From Nitrospira sp. SG-bin2 (GTDB taxonomy: Bacteria; Nitrospirota; Nitrospiria; Nitrospirales; Nitrospiraceae), in contig LVWT01000037.1 in the NCBI GenBank assembly GCA_002083405.1, positions 1-44,844 on the forward strand: DNA of 44,844 bases. The letters run 5' to 3'. Position numbers and translations under genes: made by a program. The number at the start of each line of letters is the position of its first letter. Position 1 is the stretch's first letter. This document shows, one piece after another, positions 30,696 to 36,759 of the stretch. The notes beneath the pieces were generated by a model. The model had not been told where the DNA came from. It did no database searches and saw nothing but the letters and a program-made list of their open reading frames with translations.

Positions 30696-31193
30696 CAGAT
30701 GTTCTCCTTATCCAGTGTCAGCAGCCAATCCGGCAAGTTCCTCCCGTGCCAGGTAGGCACGCGGGAGTCAGTTGCCCACCGCTCGACCAGGTAGTGGCGG
30801 TAGGCGAGTTGCACGTCGTCGAGGTGGACGAACGAAATACCGAGGTCGGATCGACGGGCGCAGTTCACCCACCACATCGGCGGACGGGAATAGCGACCGA
30901 TGTGATCAGCCGCCCAGTCGAGCACGGCGAGACTGGCGTGGACCTTGCCGTAAGCAGCGGTGTAGACAGCGCTCAGCCCATAGGCATGGGCCAACAACCA
31001 CTGCTGAGCACGTGGGTGGTCGCGGAGCCAGACGCTACACGGGTGTCCCGCGTGCGTTGGGCGTATCGAGTCCTTGCCGATGGAGTTCAGTGCACAGCAG
31101 CTGAGCAGACTCGACAAGCATCTTGATAACGCGTTTGTCGTCGAGCGCAGCGGCTGCAGCGAAAGGATCGGTGGACGTGGCGAAGACGTTCAT
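30695..31193 (-). pseudogene. Conserved phage protein split by a +1 frameshift
   Basis: ATG 31193 overlaps the previous stop (ATGA) and opens a frame coding MNVFATSTDPFAAAAALDDK, then RVIKMLVESAQLLCTELHRQ, ending at TAG 31037-31035. The +1 frame then supplies RPTHAGHPCSVWLRDHPRAQ, YTAAYGKVHASLAVLDW and so on to TGA 30695-30697. Together they match a widespread phage family that begins with an ALDDKxVxKMxxExAQLL motif and continues RPTHxxHPCxxW and YGKxHA. The switch must occur near 31073-31063 (GGA CTC GAT ACG). Either an assembly indel, a real inactivating mutation, or recoding. No start codon lies well placed for the second part. Confidence 0.75.
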
Positions 31194-31378
31194 GCTGCCT
31201 CCGGCTCAAGGTAGCAGGTGCCAATCAGCTCCAGCGCGTTGCCGCGGAGCTTGACACCAATGTCGACCCTAGCGCGTGGATGAGAAGCGACCAATAGCAG
31301 ATCAAACCGCAAATTGGCTGCTTCCCGTGCCACCTGGTGGAGCGGTGTGTCGGCGTGGAGCAGAAGACGAGCGATCAT
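31190..31378 (-). CDS. 62-residue protein, unknown
   Basis: ATG 31378 has AAGGAG nine bases upstream and overlaps the previous TGA (ATGA). The product (MIARLLLHADTPLHQVAREA, LRFDLLLVASHPRARVDIGV) looks like a small alpha/beta protein. No family recognised. Confidence 0.68.
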   Translation of the reverse strand: MIARLLLHADTPLHQVAREAANLRFDLLLVASHPRARVDIGVKLRGNALELIGTCYLEPEAA

Positions 31379-31554
31379 TGGGCGTTCTCCTTGGGTTGCG
31401 GTGCTGACTCCTGACCCAGTCGGTGTTCAGCCTTGTTGATACCCTCGAGGAACTCACGCAGGAACACGGGAGCGTGCCCTGAGCGATTTCGCTCAGCGTA
31501 TTGCGCGACGTAATATGATGCCTCGCGACACAGTCGCAAGAACTCCCGGTCCAT
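31375..31554 (-). CDS. 59-residue protein, first gene of the ThyX operon
   Basis: ATG 31554 with GAGGGG upstream opens a 59-codon frame ending in a TGA that overlaps the next ATG. It is helical and charged (MDREFLRLCREASYYVAQYA, PVFLREFLEGINKAEHRLGQ). It directly follows promoter 31587-31615. Function unknown. Confidence 0.68.
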   Translation of the reverse strand: MDREFLRLCREASYYVAQYAERNRSGHAPVFLREFLEGINKAEHRLGQESAPQPKENAQ

Positions 31555-31586
31555 AAGTGATGTCCCCTCAGCAGGTTGATAGACGA

Positions 31587-31615
31587 AGTCTACGTCGGTC
31601 AGACGTCGATGTAAA
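31587..31615 (-). promoter_or_regulatory. TTTACA-type promoter of the ThyX operon
   Basis: On the - strand TTTACA (31615-31610), a 17-base spacer and TAGACT (31592-31587); upstream box AAAAATAGTTG. Divergent to promoter 31670-31697. Confidence 0.75.
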
Positions 31616-31630
31616 CAACTATTTTTGGCG

Positions 31631-31654
31631 CGGGTGAATGTTTTTGTTCACCCG
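31631..31654. promoter_or_regulatory. Inverted repeat between divergent promoters
   Basis: CGGGTGAA (31631-31638) and TTCACCCG (31647-31654) form a perfect 8-bp stem with an 8-base T-rich loop. It lies midway between two divergent TTTACA promoters, just upstream of both -35 boxes, a natural position for a dimeric regulator. Confidence 0.6.
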
Positions 31655-31669
31655 TGTGGAAAATAGCTA

Positions 31670-31697
31670 TTTACAACGATGATGGACGTAGTAGAGT
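31670..31697 (+). promoter_or_regulatory. TTTACA-type promoter of the 31.7-32.6 kb operon
   Basis: TTTACA (31670-31675), a 16-base spacer and TAGAGT (31692-31697); upstream box AAAATAGCTA. It drives three small + strand genes. Confidence 0.72.
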
Positions 31698-31728
31698 AGC
31701 AGCATCAACACTAACGACGGAGGTCAAC

Positions 31729-32046
31729 GTGGACAAAGTACTCATTCTTACGGTCATCGATCCGACGGAGCGTGGCGATGACTGCTACCTCGGTGGTTCG
31801 GCGTATAAGAGCGTGGACTCCATGCTCGAAGCGCTTGGGCGCGGCTGGGAAGGCGAATGCCACTTTGACCTCATGACCGCTGAGGACGATGACGAACGCA
31901 ACGACATTCGCGAGAGCTACGCTGCTCGGCTCCCTGCGCTTCGCGCTTGGGTCGAGGAGAACGATGTGCGCAACGACAAGGGCGGAGCATGGTTCTGCCC
32001 CAACGAAGAGCTCATCTTCGAATTCCTCTGGACGGAGGTGCGTTGA
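31729..32046 (+). CDS. Acidic early protein, unknown
   Basis: A 105-residue protein from GTG 31729 with CGGAGG six bases upstream; the frame stays open further upstream but runs over the promoter. It is strongly acidic (MTAEDDDERNDIRESY) with a strand-like start (DKVLILTVIDPTERGDDCYL) and an aromatic end (ELIFEFLWTEV). Acidity suggests a DNA-mimic or inhibitor of a host protein as possibilities; no family recognised. Confidence 0.7.
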   Translation: MDKVLILTVIDPTERGDDCYLGGSAYKSVDSMLEALGRGWEGECHFDLMTAEDDDERNDIRESYAARLPALRAWVEENDVRNDKGGAWFCPNEELIFEFLWTEVR

Positions 32047-32047
32047 C

Positions 32048-32380
32048 ATGGCTGAGTTGCGGCTCATGGCTCTGAGCGACGAGAACATCGCCAACTCGGT
32101 GCACTTCATCGAAGGGCACGAGGACGATATGGACGAGGGCGACAAGCTCTGCTGGATGCGCGTCAAGGACATGATCCTCGGCCTCGCCGACGAACCGATT
32201 GCGCACGAAGTACCTGTGCGCCTCGTGGTCGATCAAGTGGTCATGGTCTTGCTCGGTCAGGAGCTCGTAGAAGTGCGCGTGATTGCTGTGGACTCGGATC
32301 CAAGCGCTCAGATCCATGGGTATCGACTGGACGATCCGGACGTGAGTGTCTGGTTCCTTCGCGACCAAGTGCAACTGTAA
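32048..32380 (+). CDS. Acidic early protein, unknown
   Basis: A 110-residue protein from ATG 32048, one base after the previous stop, with GGAGG eight bases upstream. An acidic helical start (FIEGHEDDMDEGDKLCWMRV) is followed by a beta-rich half (VPVRLVVDQVVMVLLGQELV, EVRVIAVDSDPS). No family recognised. Confidence 0.7.
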   Translation: MAELRLMALSDENIANSVHFIEGHEDDMDEGDKLCWMRVKDMILGLADEPIAHEVPVRLVVDQVVMVLLGQELVEVRVIAVDSDPSAQIHGYRLDDPDVSVWFLRDQVQL

Positions 32381-32394
32381 TAAGGAGAATTGAG

Positions 32395-32607
32395 ATGAGC
32401 ATCAATGTTGACATGGTCCCCGTCGAGGACGAGGAAGAAGCCTACCGCTTGGCGCTGCATCACCTGCAGCTCGCGGCGATGTATTTCGAGGCTTCTCCCA
32501 TGGACCTCGTCGATCGGTTCACTTCTTTGACCGACCACTCGCAGCCCGCGATGGTCGCTTGGGCGATGCGGATGGAGGAGCTTTACCCGCCTGAGGACGA
32601 GGATTGA
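32395..32607 (+). CDS. 70-residue acidic helical protein, unknown
   Basis: ATG 32395 follows AAGGAG by eight bases. The product is helical and acidic (VEDEEEAYRLALHHLQLAAM, AWAMRMEELYPPEDED). Last gene of the short + operon, convergent with the 33118 gene 10 bases away. Confidence 0.68.
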   Translation: MSINVDMVPVEDEEEAYRLALHHLQLAAMYFEASPMDLVDRFTSLTDHSQPAMVAWAMRMEELYPPEDED

Positions 32608-32617
32608 GAGCGGCTCG

Positions 32618-33118
32618 TTAGGCGGTAGTCAACCGCTCGGTAAGAACCGGTCGTGTCTCAGATGGGAGGGTATCCAGCTCAGGGTTGGGTGCCAATCGTT
32701 TGAACACGACCGGCTTGGTCCGGTAGGAGTTCTGCTCAGGGATCAAGGCGAAGACCTTCTGGTGGAGAGCGAACTTCTGCGTGATCGCTTCTGGCGTAGT
32801 TTTGACGACGCGAGCGATTTCCTCCAATGTCACCTCGTGCGTAGGTTCGGTGAACGTGTCGGGATACTCGTCTGGATAAGTGGCCGCATAACGATACGCT
32901 TTGACCTTGGGTCCTGGCTTTTGGCGCTCAGGTCCGGATCGGTTCATATCTTGGAGTCGAAAAGCCACTCGAGCCTTACCGAAAGAAAAAGTGCCTTTGC
33001 CAGCCGACATCTTCACATAAAGTGTGGAAGCTTTGCGCCCGGTTTCGGACGCGACATCCTCTAGGTCATCTGTTTCCAAGATGAGGTTGTTCTGATAATC
33101 GTAGAGGTGGTAACGCAT
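32618..33118 (-). CDS. Possible DNA-binding regulator, unknown family
   Basis: A 166-residue basic protein from ATG 33118 (AAGGAG upstream). Two helix-turn-helix-like stretches are visible: DLEDVASETGRKASTLYVKM near 18-37 and VTLEEIARVVKTTPEAITQK near 95-114, joined by a basic linker (RSGPERQKPGPKVKAYRY). Its location beside the switch region and the possible origin fits a regulator or initiator; this is inference. Confidence 0.65.
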   Translation of the reverse strand: MRYHLYDYQNNLILETDDLEDVASETGRKASTLYVKMSAGKGTFSFGKARVAFRLQDMNRSGPERQKPGPKVKAYRYAATYPDEYPDTFTEPTHEVTLEEIARVVKTTPEAITQKFALHQKVFALIPEQNSYRTKPVVFKRLAPNPELDTLPSETRPVLTERLTTA

Positions 33119-33152
33119 ATGTGGCTCCTTGAGCTTAGGACTGAGGGCCCAG

Positions 33153-33181
33153 AGTGTAGCGTGGTTTATATAGAATTAAAA
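33153..33181 (-). promoter_or_regulatory. Diverged TTTACA-family promoter
   Basis: On the - strand TTTTAA (33181-33176), 17 bases and TACACT (33158-33153), preceded by the family-like box ATTATGTCG. It is placed correctly for the 33118 gene, with an expected leader of about 30 bases. Confidence 0.45.
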
Positions 33182-33190
33182 CGACATAAT

Positions 33191-33350
33191 CAGGTGTCTT
33201 ACAGAATATTCCTTACAGATCAGTCCGGACATATATATCTTTCTATCTTAAGGGAGTTATTATCTACTAATAATAATAATATCTATCTATCTTTAGAAAA
33301 GACATAGAGTTTAGAAACAGCCTTTATTCTGTAATCTGTAAAAACACCTG
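33191..33350. repeat. AT-rich core flanked by inverted TTACAGA pairs (possible replication origin)
   Basis: Left arm: CAGGTGT 33191, TTACAGA 33199 and 33213. Right arm, mirrored: TCTGTAA 33328 and 33335, ACACCTG 33344. Between them about 108 bases are very AT-rich with TAATAATAATAAT-type and TATCTATCTATC-type runs. The gap 33119-33835 has no convincing gene. Repeated sites next to an AT-rich stretch beside early promoters resemble a phage origin. Confidence 0.6.
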
Positions 33351-33454
33351 TTTGCCCACCCACTTGGCACATTTCACCAATTTGCGGTCATGCTCTCCCC
33401 ATCGAAAGGCGAACTCTCGATCCAGTCGAGTCTCCCCCGCGCAAGTGAGCTCTC

Positions 33455-33527
33455 GTGCCAGTGGCGTTCGGTGAGTCGGATGTTCTCCCGTGCCAGTTGG
33501 TGGCTCGGTTGGATGTTCCCGCGCCAG
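33455..33527. repeat. Degenerate ~33-bp tandem repeat
   Basis: GTGCCAG at 33455 and 33490 and GCGCCAG at 33521, with GGATGTTC at 33478 and 33511, give two to three imperfect units. On the - strand an open stretch here has no start codon, so it may be a gene remnant or a leader RNA below promoter 33576-33604. Confidence 0.5.
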
Positions 33528-33575
33528 CAGGTGTTCGTCCCACGGCGGCTGAACGGTCTAGCCCGGTCGATGATG

Positions 33576-33604
33576 ACTATAGCATGGTTTTACTAAAATG
33601 TAAA
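33576..33604 (-). promoter_or_regulatory. TTTACA-type promoter reading through the repeat/AT-rich region
   Basis: On the - strand TTTACA (33604-33599), 17 bases and TATAGT (33581-33576), a good match. The nearest - strand gene starts 450 bases away at 33118, so the transcript crosses the tandem repeat and AT-rich core first and could prime or activate replication. Confidence 0.7.
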
Positions 33605-33658
33605 CAAAAAAGATGGTGCTCGATGAAAATAAATATGCACCAAATCTGAAAATAATTG

Positions 33659-33687
33659 TTTACAAACCAACCGATTCGGGGTATGCG
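33659..33687 (+). promoter_or_regulatory. TTTACA-type promoter, upstream of a tandem pair
   Basis: TTTACA (33659-33664), 17 bases and TATGCG (33682-33687); upstream box AAAATAATTG. First of two promoters for the 33836 gene. Confidence 0.65.
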
Positions 33688-33757
33688 CACTCGCGCACGC
33701 GAGATATAAAGCGAACGGATCCACCCAAATTATTTTCACCTAAATTGAAAATAGTCG

Positions 33758-33786
33758 TTTACAACGCTTTTGGATGGAGCTATAAA
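33758..33786 (+). promoter_or_regulatory. TTTACA-type promoter of the 33836 gene
   Basis: TTTACA (33758-33763), 17 bases and TATAAA (33781-33786); upstream box GAAAATAGTCG. Among the best matches in the family, 50 bases before the start codon. Confidence 0.8.
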
Positions 33787-33835
33787 GGATCCATCACGAG
33801 CGCATTGGAACGACTCGCGAGAATGGAGAATGATC

Positions 33836-34132
33836 ATGACGAAGAAGGAACTCATCGCCGCCTTGAACGACAAGGGTGTTCAAGTCAAGAATGTTTCGAA
33901 GGTGAAAGTCGCCGAACTCGAGCAGATTCTCAAAGACGCTTCCAAGCCGGCGAAGGTGAAGAAGGTCAAGGCGCTGATGACGAATGCCGATCCGAAATAC
34001 AACATGTATTTCATCGCGCTCCCCAAAGCGATCCGTGACACGGTCATCAAGAAGAACCTCGACCCACGTGCGCTCTACAACGAATATCGCAAACGCGGAC
34101 GTGAACACATGATCGCGACATACGCAAACTAA
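33836..34132 (+). CDS. Strongly promoted early protein, possible nucleic-acid binding
   Basis: A 98-residue protein from ATG 33836 with GGAG seven bases upstream. It is basic; the first 35 residues (TKKELIAALNDKGVQVKNVS, KVKVAELEQIL) resemble a SAP/HeH-type helical motif, and the end (YNEYRKRGREHMIATYAN) is helical and basic. Two promoters precede it and a clear terminator follows, so it forms a separate, probably highly expressed unit typical of a first-minutes phage protein. Confidence 0.78.
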   Translation: MTKKELIAALNDKGVQVKNVSKVKVAELEQILKDASKPAKVKKVKALMTNADPKYNMYFIALPKAIRDTVIKKNLDPRALYNEYRKRGREHMIATYAN

Positions 34133-34199
34133 GCGGAGCGTACGTCACGTCATTGTGCATCCACGCATCCGCCTCCCACCCATCCGCTGAATGAATAAG

Positions 34200-34235
34200 C
34201 GAGCGCTCTTAACCGGGCGCTCGTTTTTCTTTTTG
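34200..34235 (+). terminator. Rho-independent terminator of the 33836 gene
   Basis: Stem CGAGCGC (34200-34206) and GCGCTCG (34217-34223) with a 10-base loop, extended by AA-TT pairs, then TTTTTCTTTTT. A classic intrinsic terminator 68 bases after the stop codon. Confidence 0.88.
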
Positions 34236-34253
34236 TGCGGCTCAAAAAAGCTG

Positions 34254-34282
34254 TTTACAAACGCTAAAAAGCGTAGCAGAGT
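34254..34282 (+). promoter_or_regulatory. Weaker TTTACA-type promoter toward the terminase genes
   Basis: TTTACA (34254-34259) with AAAAAAGCTG upstream, 17 bases and CAGAGT (34277-34282). It would read through the palindrome array into the packaging genes. The -10 is poor, consistent with regulated use, or no use. Confidence 0.45.
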
Positions 34283-34310
34283 CCTCACCCATATTCTACA
34301 AAGCAGGAAC

Positions 34311-34558
34311 CACCTAAGCACCCGAGCACCAACGTCCCACCCATCACAAACACCTGCCATACAGCAGTGCAGCACCTAAGCGCATGGAGCCGAGCAGCTC
34401 CCACCTAGGTGCGAAGTGATAATGAGTGTGGTTCTCAGCACTTGGGACGGAGCACCTGGGTGCGAAGGTGAGAGTGACTGTCAACAAGGCGCCAAGATCC
34501 GTGCACCTAGGTGAGTGTAACAAAGTTACCCAGGTGTGAAACTTTAGGAACCTGGGTG
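34311..34558. repeat. Array of CACCTAGGTG-type palindromes before the terminase genes
   Basis: CACCTAGGTG at 34402 and 34504, CACCTGGGTG at 34453, CACCTAAGCA/G at 34311 and 34373, TACCCAGGTG at 34527 and AACCTGGGTG at 34549; a half-site CACCTG also at 34351. Three copies are spaced exactly 51 bases apart and two share the extension GCGAAG. The 34236-34625 gap holds no gene. The array may be a packaging (pac/cos) recognition site for the small terminase or an operator of late transcription. Confidence 0.75.
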
Positions 34559-34625
34559 CCTGGGGACATGCTATTAGCAGAATATGAGTCTTCATGACTC
34601 GAGGTGTAAACGGAGGGTTTCAGGT

Positions 34626-35015
34626 ATGTCACGTCCAACCGATGAGCGCAGCAAGCGGCCATATAACCGCAAAGGCGAACGTCCTGCGCACATGTGGAAA
34701 CCCGGCCAGTCCGGCAATCCAGGTGGTTGGTCCAGCAAGGCCAAGGCCCGAGTGGCTGAGCTCGCCAAGCTCAGCGCCGACTACACCGATGTGGTGTTCA
34801 AGCAGTTCGAAGACATGCTCCGCGATCCGACCACCAAGCCGGAAACGCGCTTGGCCATCTGTCGTGAGCTCCTCGACCGCGGTTTCGGCCGGCCCACCCA
34901 AGGCGTGAGCATCTTCGGCGACCTCGACCAGGATCCGATCGCTGCAATCAACCTGACGCCGGAGCAGTTCCGCGAAATCGTGGAAGCCGGCCGGAAGCTG
35001 GACGACGATGTTTGA
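34626..35015 (+). CDS. Terminase small subunit (DUF5681-type)
   Basis: A 129-residue protein from ATG 34626 with GGAGGG upstream. RPAHMWKPGQSGNPGGWSSK is the DUF5681 signature, found directly before large terminases; a helical part (ARVAELAKLSADYTDVVFKQ, ETRLAICRELLDRGFGRPTQ) follows. It should recognise the packaging site, possibly the palindrome array just upstream. Overlaps the large terminase start by 8 bases. Confidence 0.85.
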   Translation: MSRPTDERSKRPYNRKGERPAHMWKPGQSGNPGGWSSKAKARVAELAKLSADYTDVVFKQFEDMLRDPTTKPETRLAICRELLDRGFGRPTQGVSIFGDLDQDPIAAINLTPEQFREIVEAGRKLDDDV

Positions 35016-36456
35016 TCCCGAGCGCCTCGCTCTTCGCACGAAGCTGGAAGGCGACTTCTACTTCTTCTGCCGGTATACTTTCAAGCAGATGACTGGCATG
35101 AAGTGGTCCAGGAATTGGCACCACGAATTGATGTGCCAGAAATTGCAGGCGGTATACGACGGGGATTGTAAACGCCTAATTGTGAATATCCCTCCGCGAT
35201 ATTCCAAGACCGAAATCGTCGTCGTCTGCTTCATGGCCTGGTGTTTGGCGAAAGCGCCTGACTGTGAATTCATCCACGCTTCCTACTCAGCCCGTCTGGC
35301 TGGGAACAACACGGCTCGAGTCCGAGACATCGTCTCCTCGTCGTGGTATCAAGAGGTGTTCCCCGGCGTCCAGCTCGATCCTAGCACTGGTGGTAAAGAC
35401 CATTGGAAGACGACAGCATCAGGAGTGGTTTACGCAGCTGGCGCTGGGGGCACGATCACGGGTTTTGGTGCAGGCAAGCTGCGCCACGAGGATGACGAGT
35501 ATCGGTTCAGCGGTGCGATCATCGTCGACGATCCGCACAAGGCGGACGAGGCGAACTCCGACACGATGCGGCAGAACGTCCTCGACTGGTATGCCAACAC
35601 GATGAAGTCTCGCGTCAACGATCCGCAGCGGACGCCGATCATCGTCGTCATGCAGCGCCTCCACGAAGTCGACCTCGCCGGTTGGCTGCTCAGCGGCGGG
35701 TCGGGCGAGCAGTGGGAACACCTGTGCATCCCGGCTGTCAATGAGGCGGACCAAGCGCTTTGGCCGGCAAAGCACACGCGCGAAGCCCTGCAGGAGATGG
35801 AGGACAGCAACAGCTACGTGTTCGCTGGCCAGTATATGCAGCGTCCTGCGCCGCTCGGTGGCGGTATATTCAAGACCGGCTGGTGGCAATACTACCAACC
35901 CGGTCAGGTGCCGAAGATCCGACGCATCATCCATTCGTGGGACACGGCGTTCAAGACCAAGGACCACAACGACCCGAGCTCGGGTCTCGTCTGGGCGGAG
36001 TGCGACAACGGCTACTACCTGCTCGACCGCGTGAACGAGCGGATGGAGTTCCCCGATCTCAAGCGGAAGATCCACTCGGTCAACGAGCGGTGGAAGGCCC
36101 ACGCGATCCTCGTCGAGGACAAGGCGTCGGGTCAGTCGCTGATCCAAGAGCTCAAGCAGACGACGCTCCCCATCGTGCCGATCAAGGTCGATACGGACAA
36201 GGTCACGCGGGCGTTCGCCGTCACGCCGCTCGTCGAAGGCGGCAAGGTGTTCCTCCCGATGGGCGCACCGTGGATCGAGGCGTATGTTAACCAGCTGGCG
36301 ACGTTCCCGAACGCGCAGCACGACGATGACGTCGACGCGACGACCCAGGCACTGAATTACATGCACCTGAACGGGGGCAAGACGGGCCTGCTCGATTTCT
36401 ACAGGGGGGAGGTTGAGTGCTTAGAGCTTCAAACAAGCTTAGCCAAGAGTAGTTGA
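35008..36456 (+). CDS. terL: Terminase large subunit
   Basis: A 482-residue protein. ATPase: Walker A NIPPRYSKTE (60-69), Walker B GAIIVDDPHK with Asp174-Asp175, coupling region IIVVMQRLHEVDLAGWLL. RNase H-like nuclease: Asp312 in HSWDTAFKTKDHND, Glu370-Asp371 in LVEDKASGQSL, Asp439-Asp441 in NAQHDDDVDA. It cuts and translocates DNA into the prohead. The last ~20 codons change in composition (CLELQTSLAKSS), suggesting the original 3' end was replaced when the downstream tailspike cassette was inserted. Confidence 0.95.
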   Translation: MFDPERLALRTKLEGDFYFFCRYTFKQMTGMKWSRNWHHELMCQKLQAVYDGDCKRLIVNIPPRYSKTEIVVVCFMAWCLAKAPDCEFIHASYSARLAGNNTARVRDIVSSSWYQEVFPGVQLDPSTGGKDHWKTTASGVVYAAGAGGTITGFGAGKLRHEDDEYRFSGAIIVDDPHKADEANSDTMRQNVLDWYANTMKSRVNDPQRTPIIVVMQRLHEVDLAGWLLSGGSGEQWEHLCIPAVNEADQALWPAKHTREALQEMEDSNSYVFAGQYMQRPAPLGGGIFKTGWWQYYQPGQVPKIRRIIHSWDTAFKTKDHNDPSSGLVWAECDNGYYLLDRVNERMEFPDLKRKIHSVNERWKAHAILVEDKASGQSLIQELKQTTLPIVPIKVDTDKVTRAFAVTPLVEGGKVFLPMGAPWIEAYVNQLATFPNAQHDDDVDATTQALNYMHLNGGKTGLLDFYRGEVECLELQTSLAKSS

Positions 36457-36470
36457 ATTAACTTAATTCA
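36454..36470. repeat. AT-rich perfect palindrome at the terminase/tailspike junction
   Basis: TGAATTAA-C-TTAATTCA begins with the terminase stop codon and ends next to the GGAG ribosome binding site of the following gene. Possible operator, weak terminator or recombination footprint. Confidence 0.6.
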
Positions 36471-36483
36471 GGAGTTTGAACAG

Positions 36484-36759
36484 ATGCCTATAGTAGATAG
36501 CTTTTCAGGCGCCAAAAATGTTTCTTCACCAGCAACAAAGCAATTTGATGTAGTGCCTTCAGATGAAAAAAGAGAAATTCCCTTCCTACCAAAAGCTCTG
36601 TTCATAGGCACAGGTGGCAACATCTCAGTGGCGCTTATAGATAATCCCAACTCGTTTTCTGTTTATAAGAACGTTCCAAGTGGTACTTTTCTACCTTTGA
36701 GGGCAGTCTTTGTGAACGCAAGTGGCACCACAGCAACTGATATTGTGGCTGTTGGATAA
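36484..36759 (+). CDS. Small structural-type protein ahead of the tailspike
   Basis: A 91-residue protein from ATG 36484 (GGAG upstream). KQFDVVPSDEKREIPFLPKA, LFIGTGGNISVALIDNP and VPSGTFLPLRAVFVNASGTT follow the pattern of a recurrent ~90-residue phage beta-protein usually placed beside structural genes. It is probably a small virion or spike-adaptor protein. AT-rich, unlike the terminase gene. Its TAA overlaps the next ATG. Confidence 0.65.
   Translation: MPIVDSFSGAKNVSSPATKQFDVVPSDEKREIPFLPKALFIGTGGNISVALIDNPNSFSVYKNVPSGTFLPLRAVFVNASGTTATDIVAVG

Noticed and set aside
33107..33307. Possible + strand gene in the AT-rich gap
   Set aside because: No ribosome binding site, overlaps promoter and the inverted TTACAGA repeats, low-complexity sequence.
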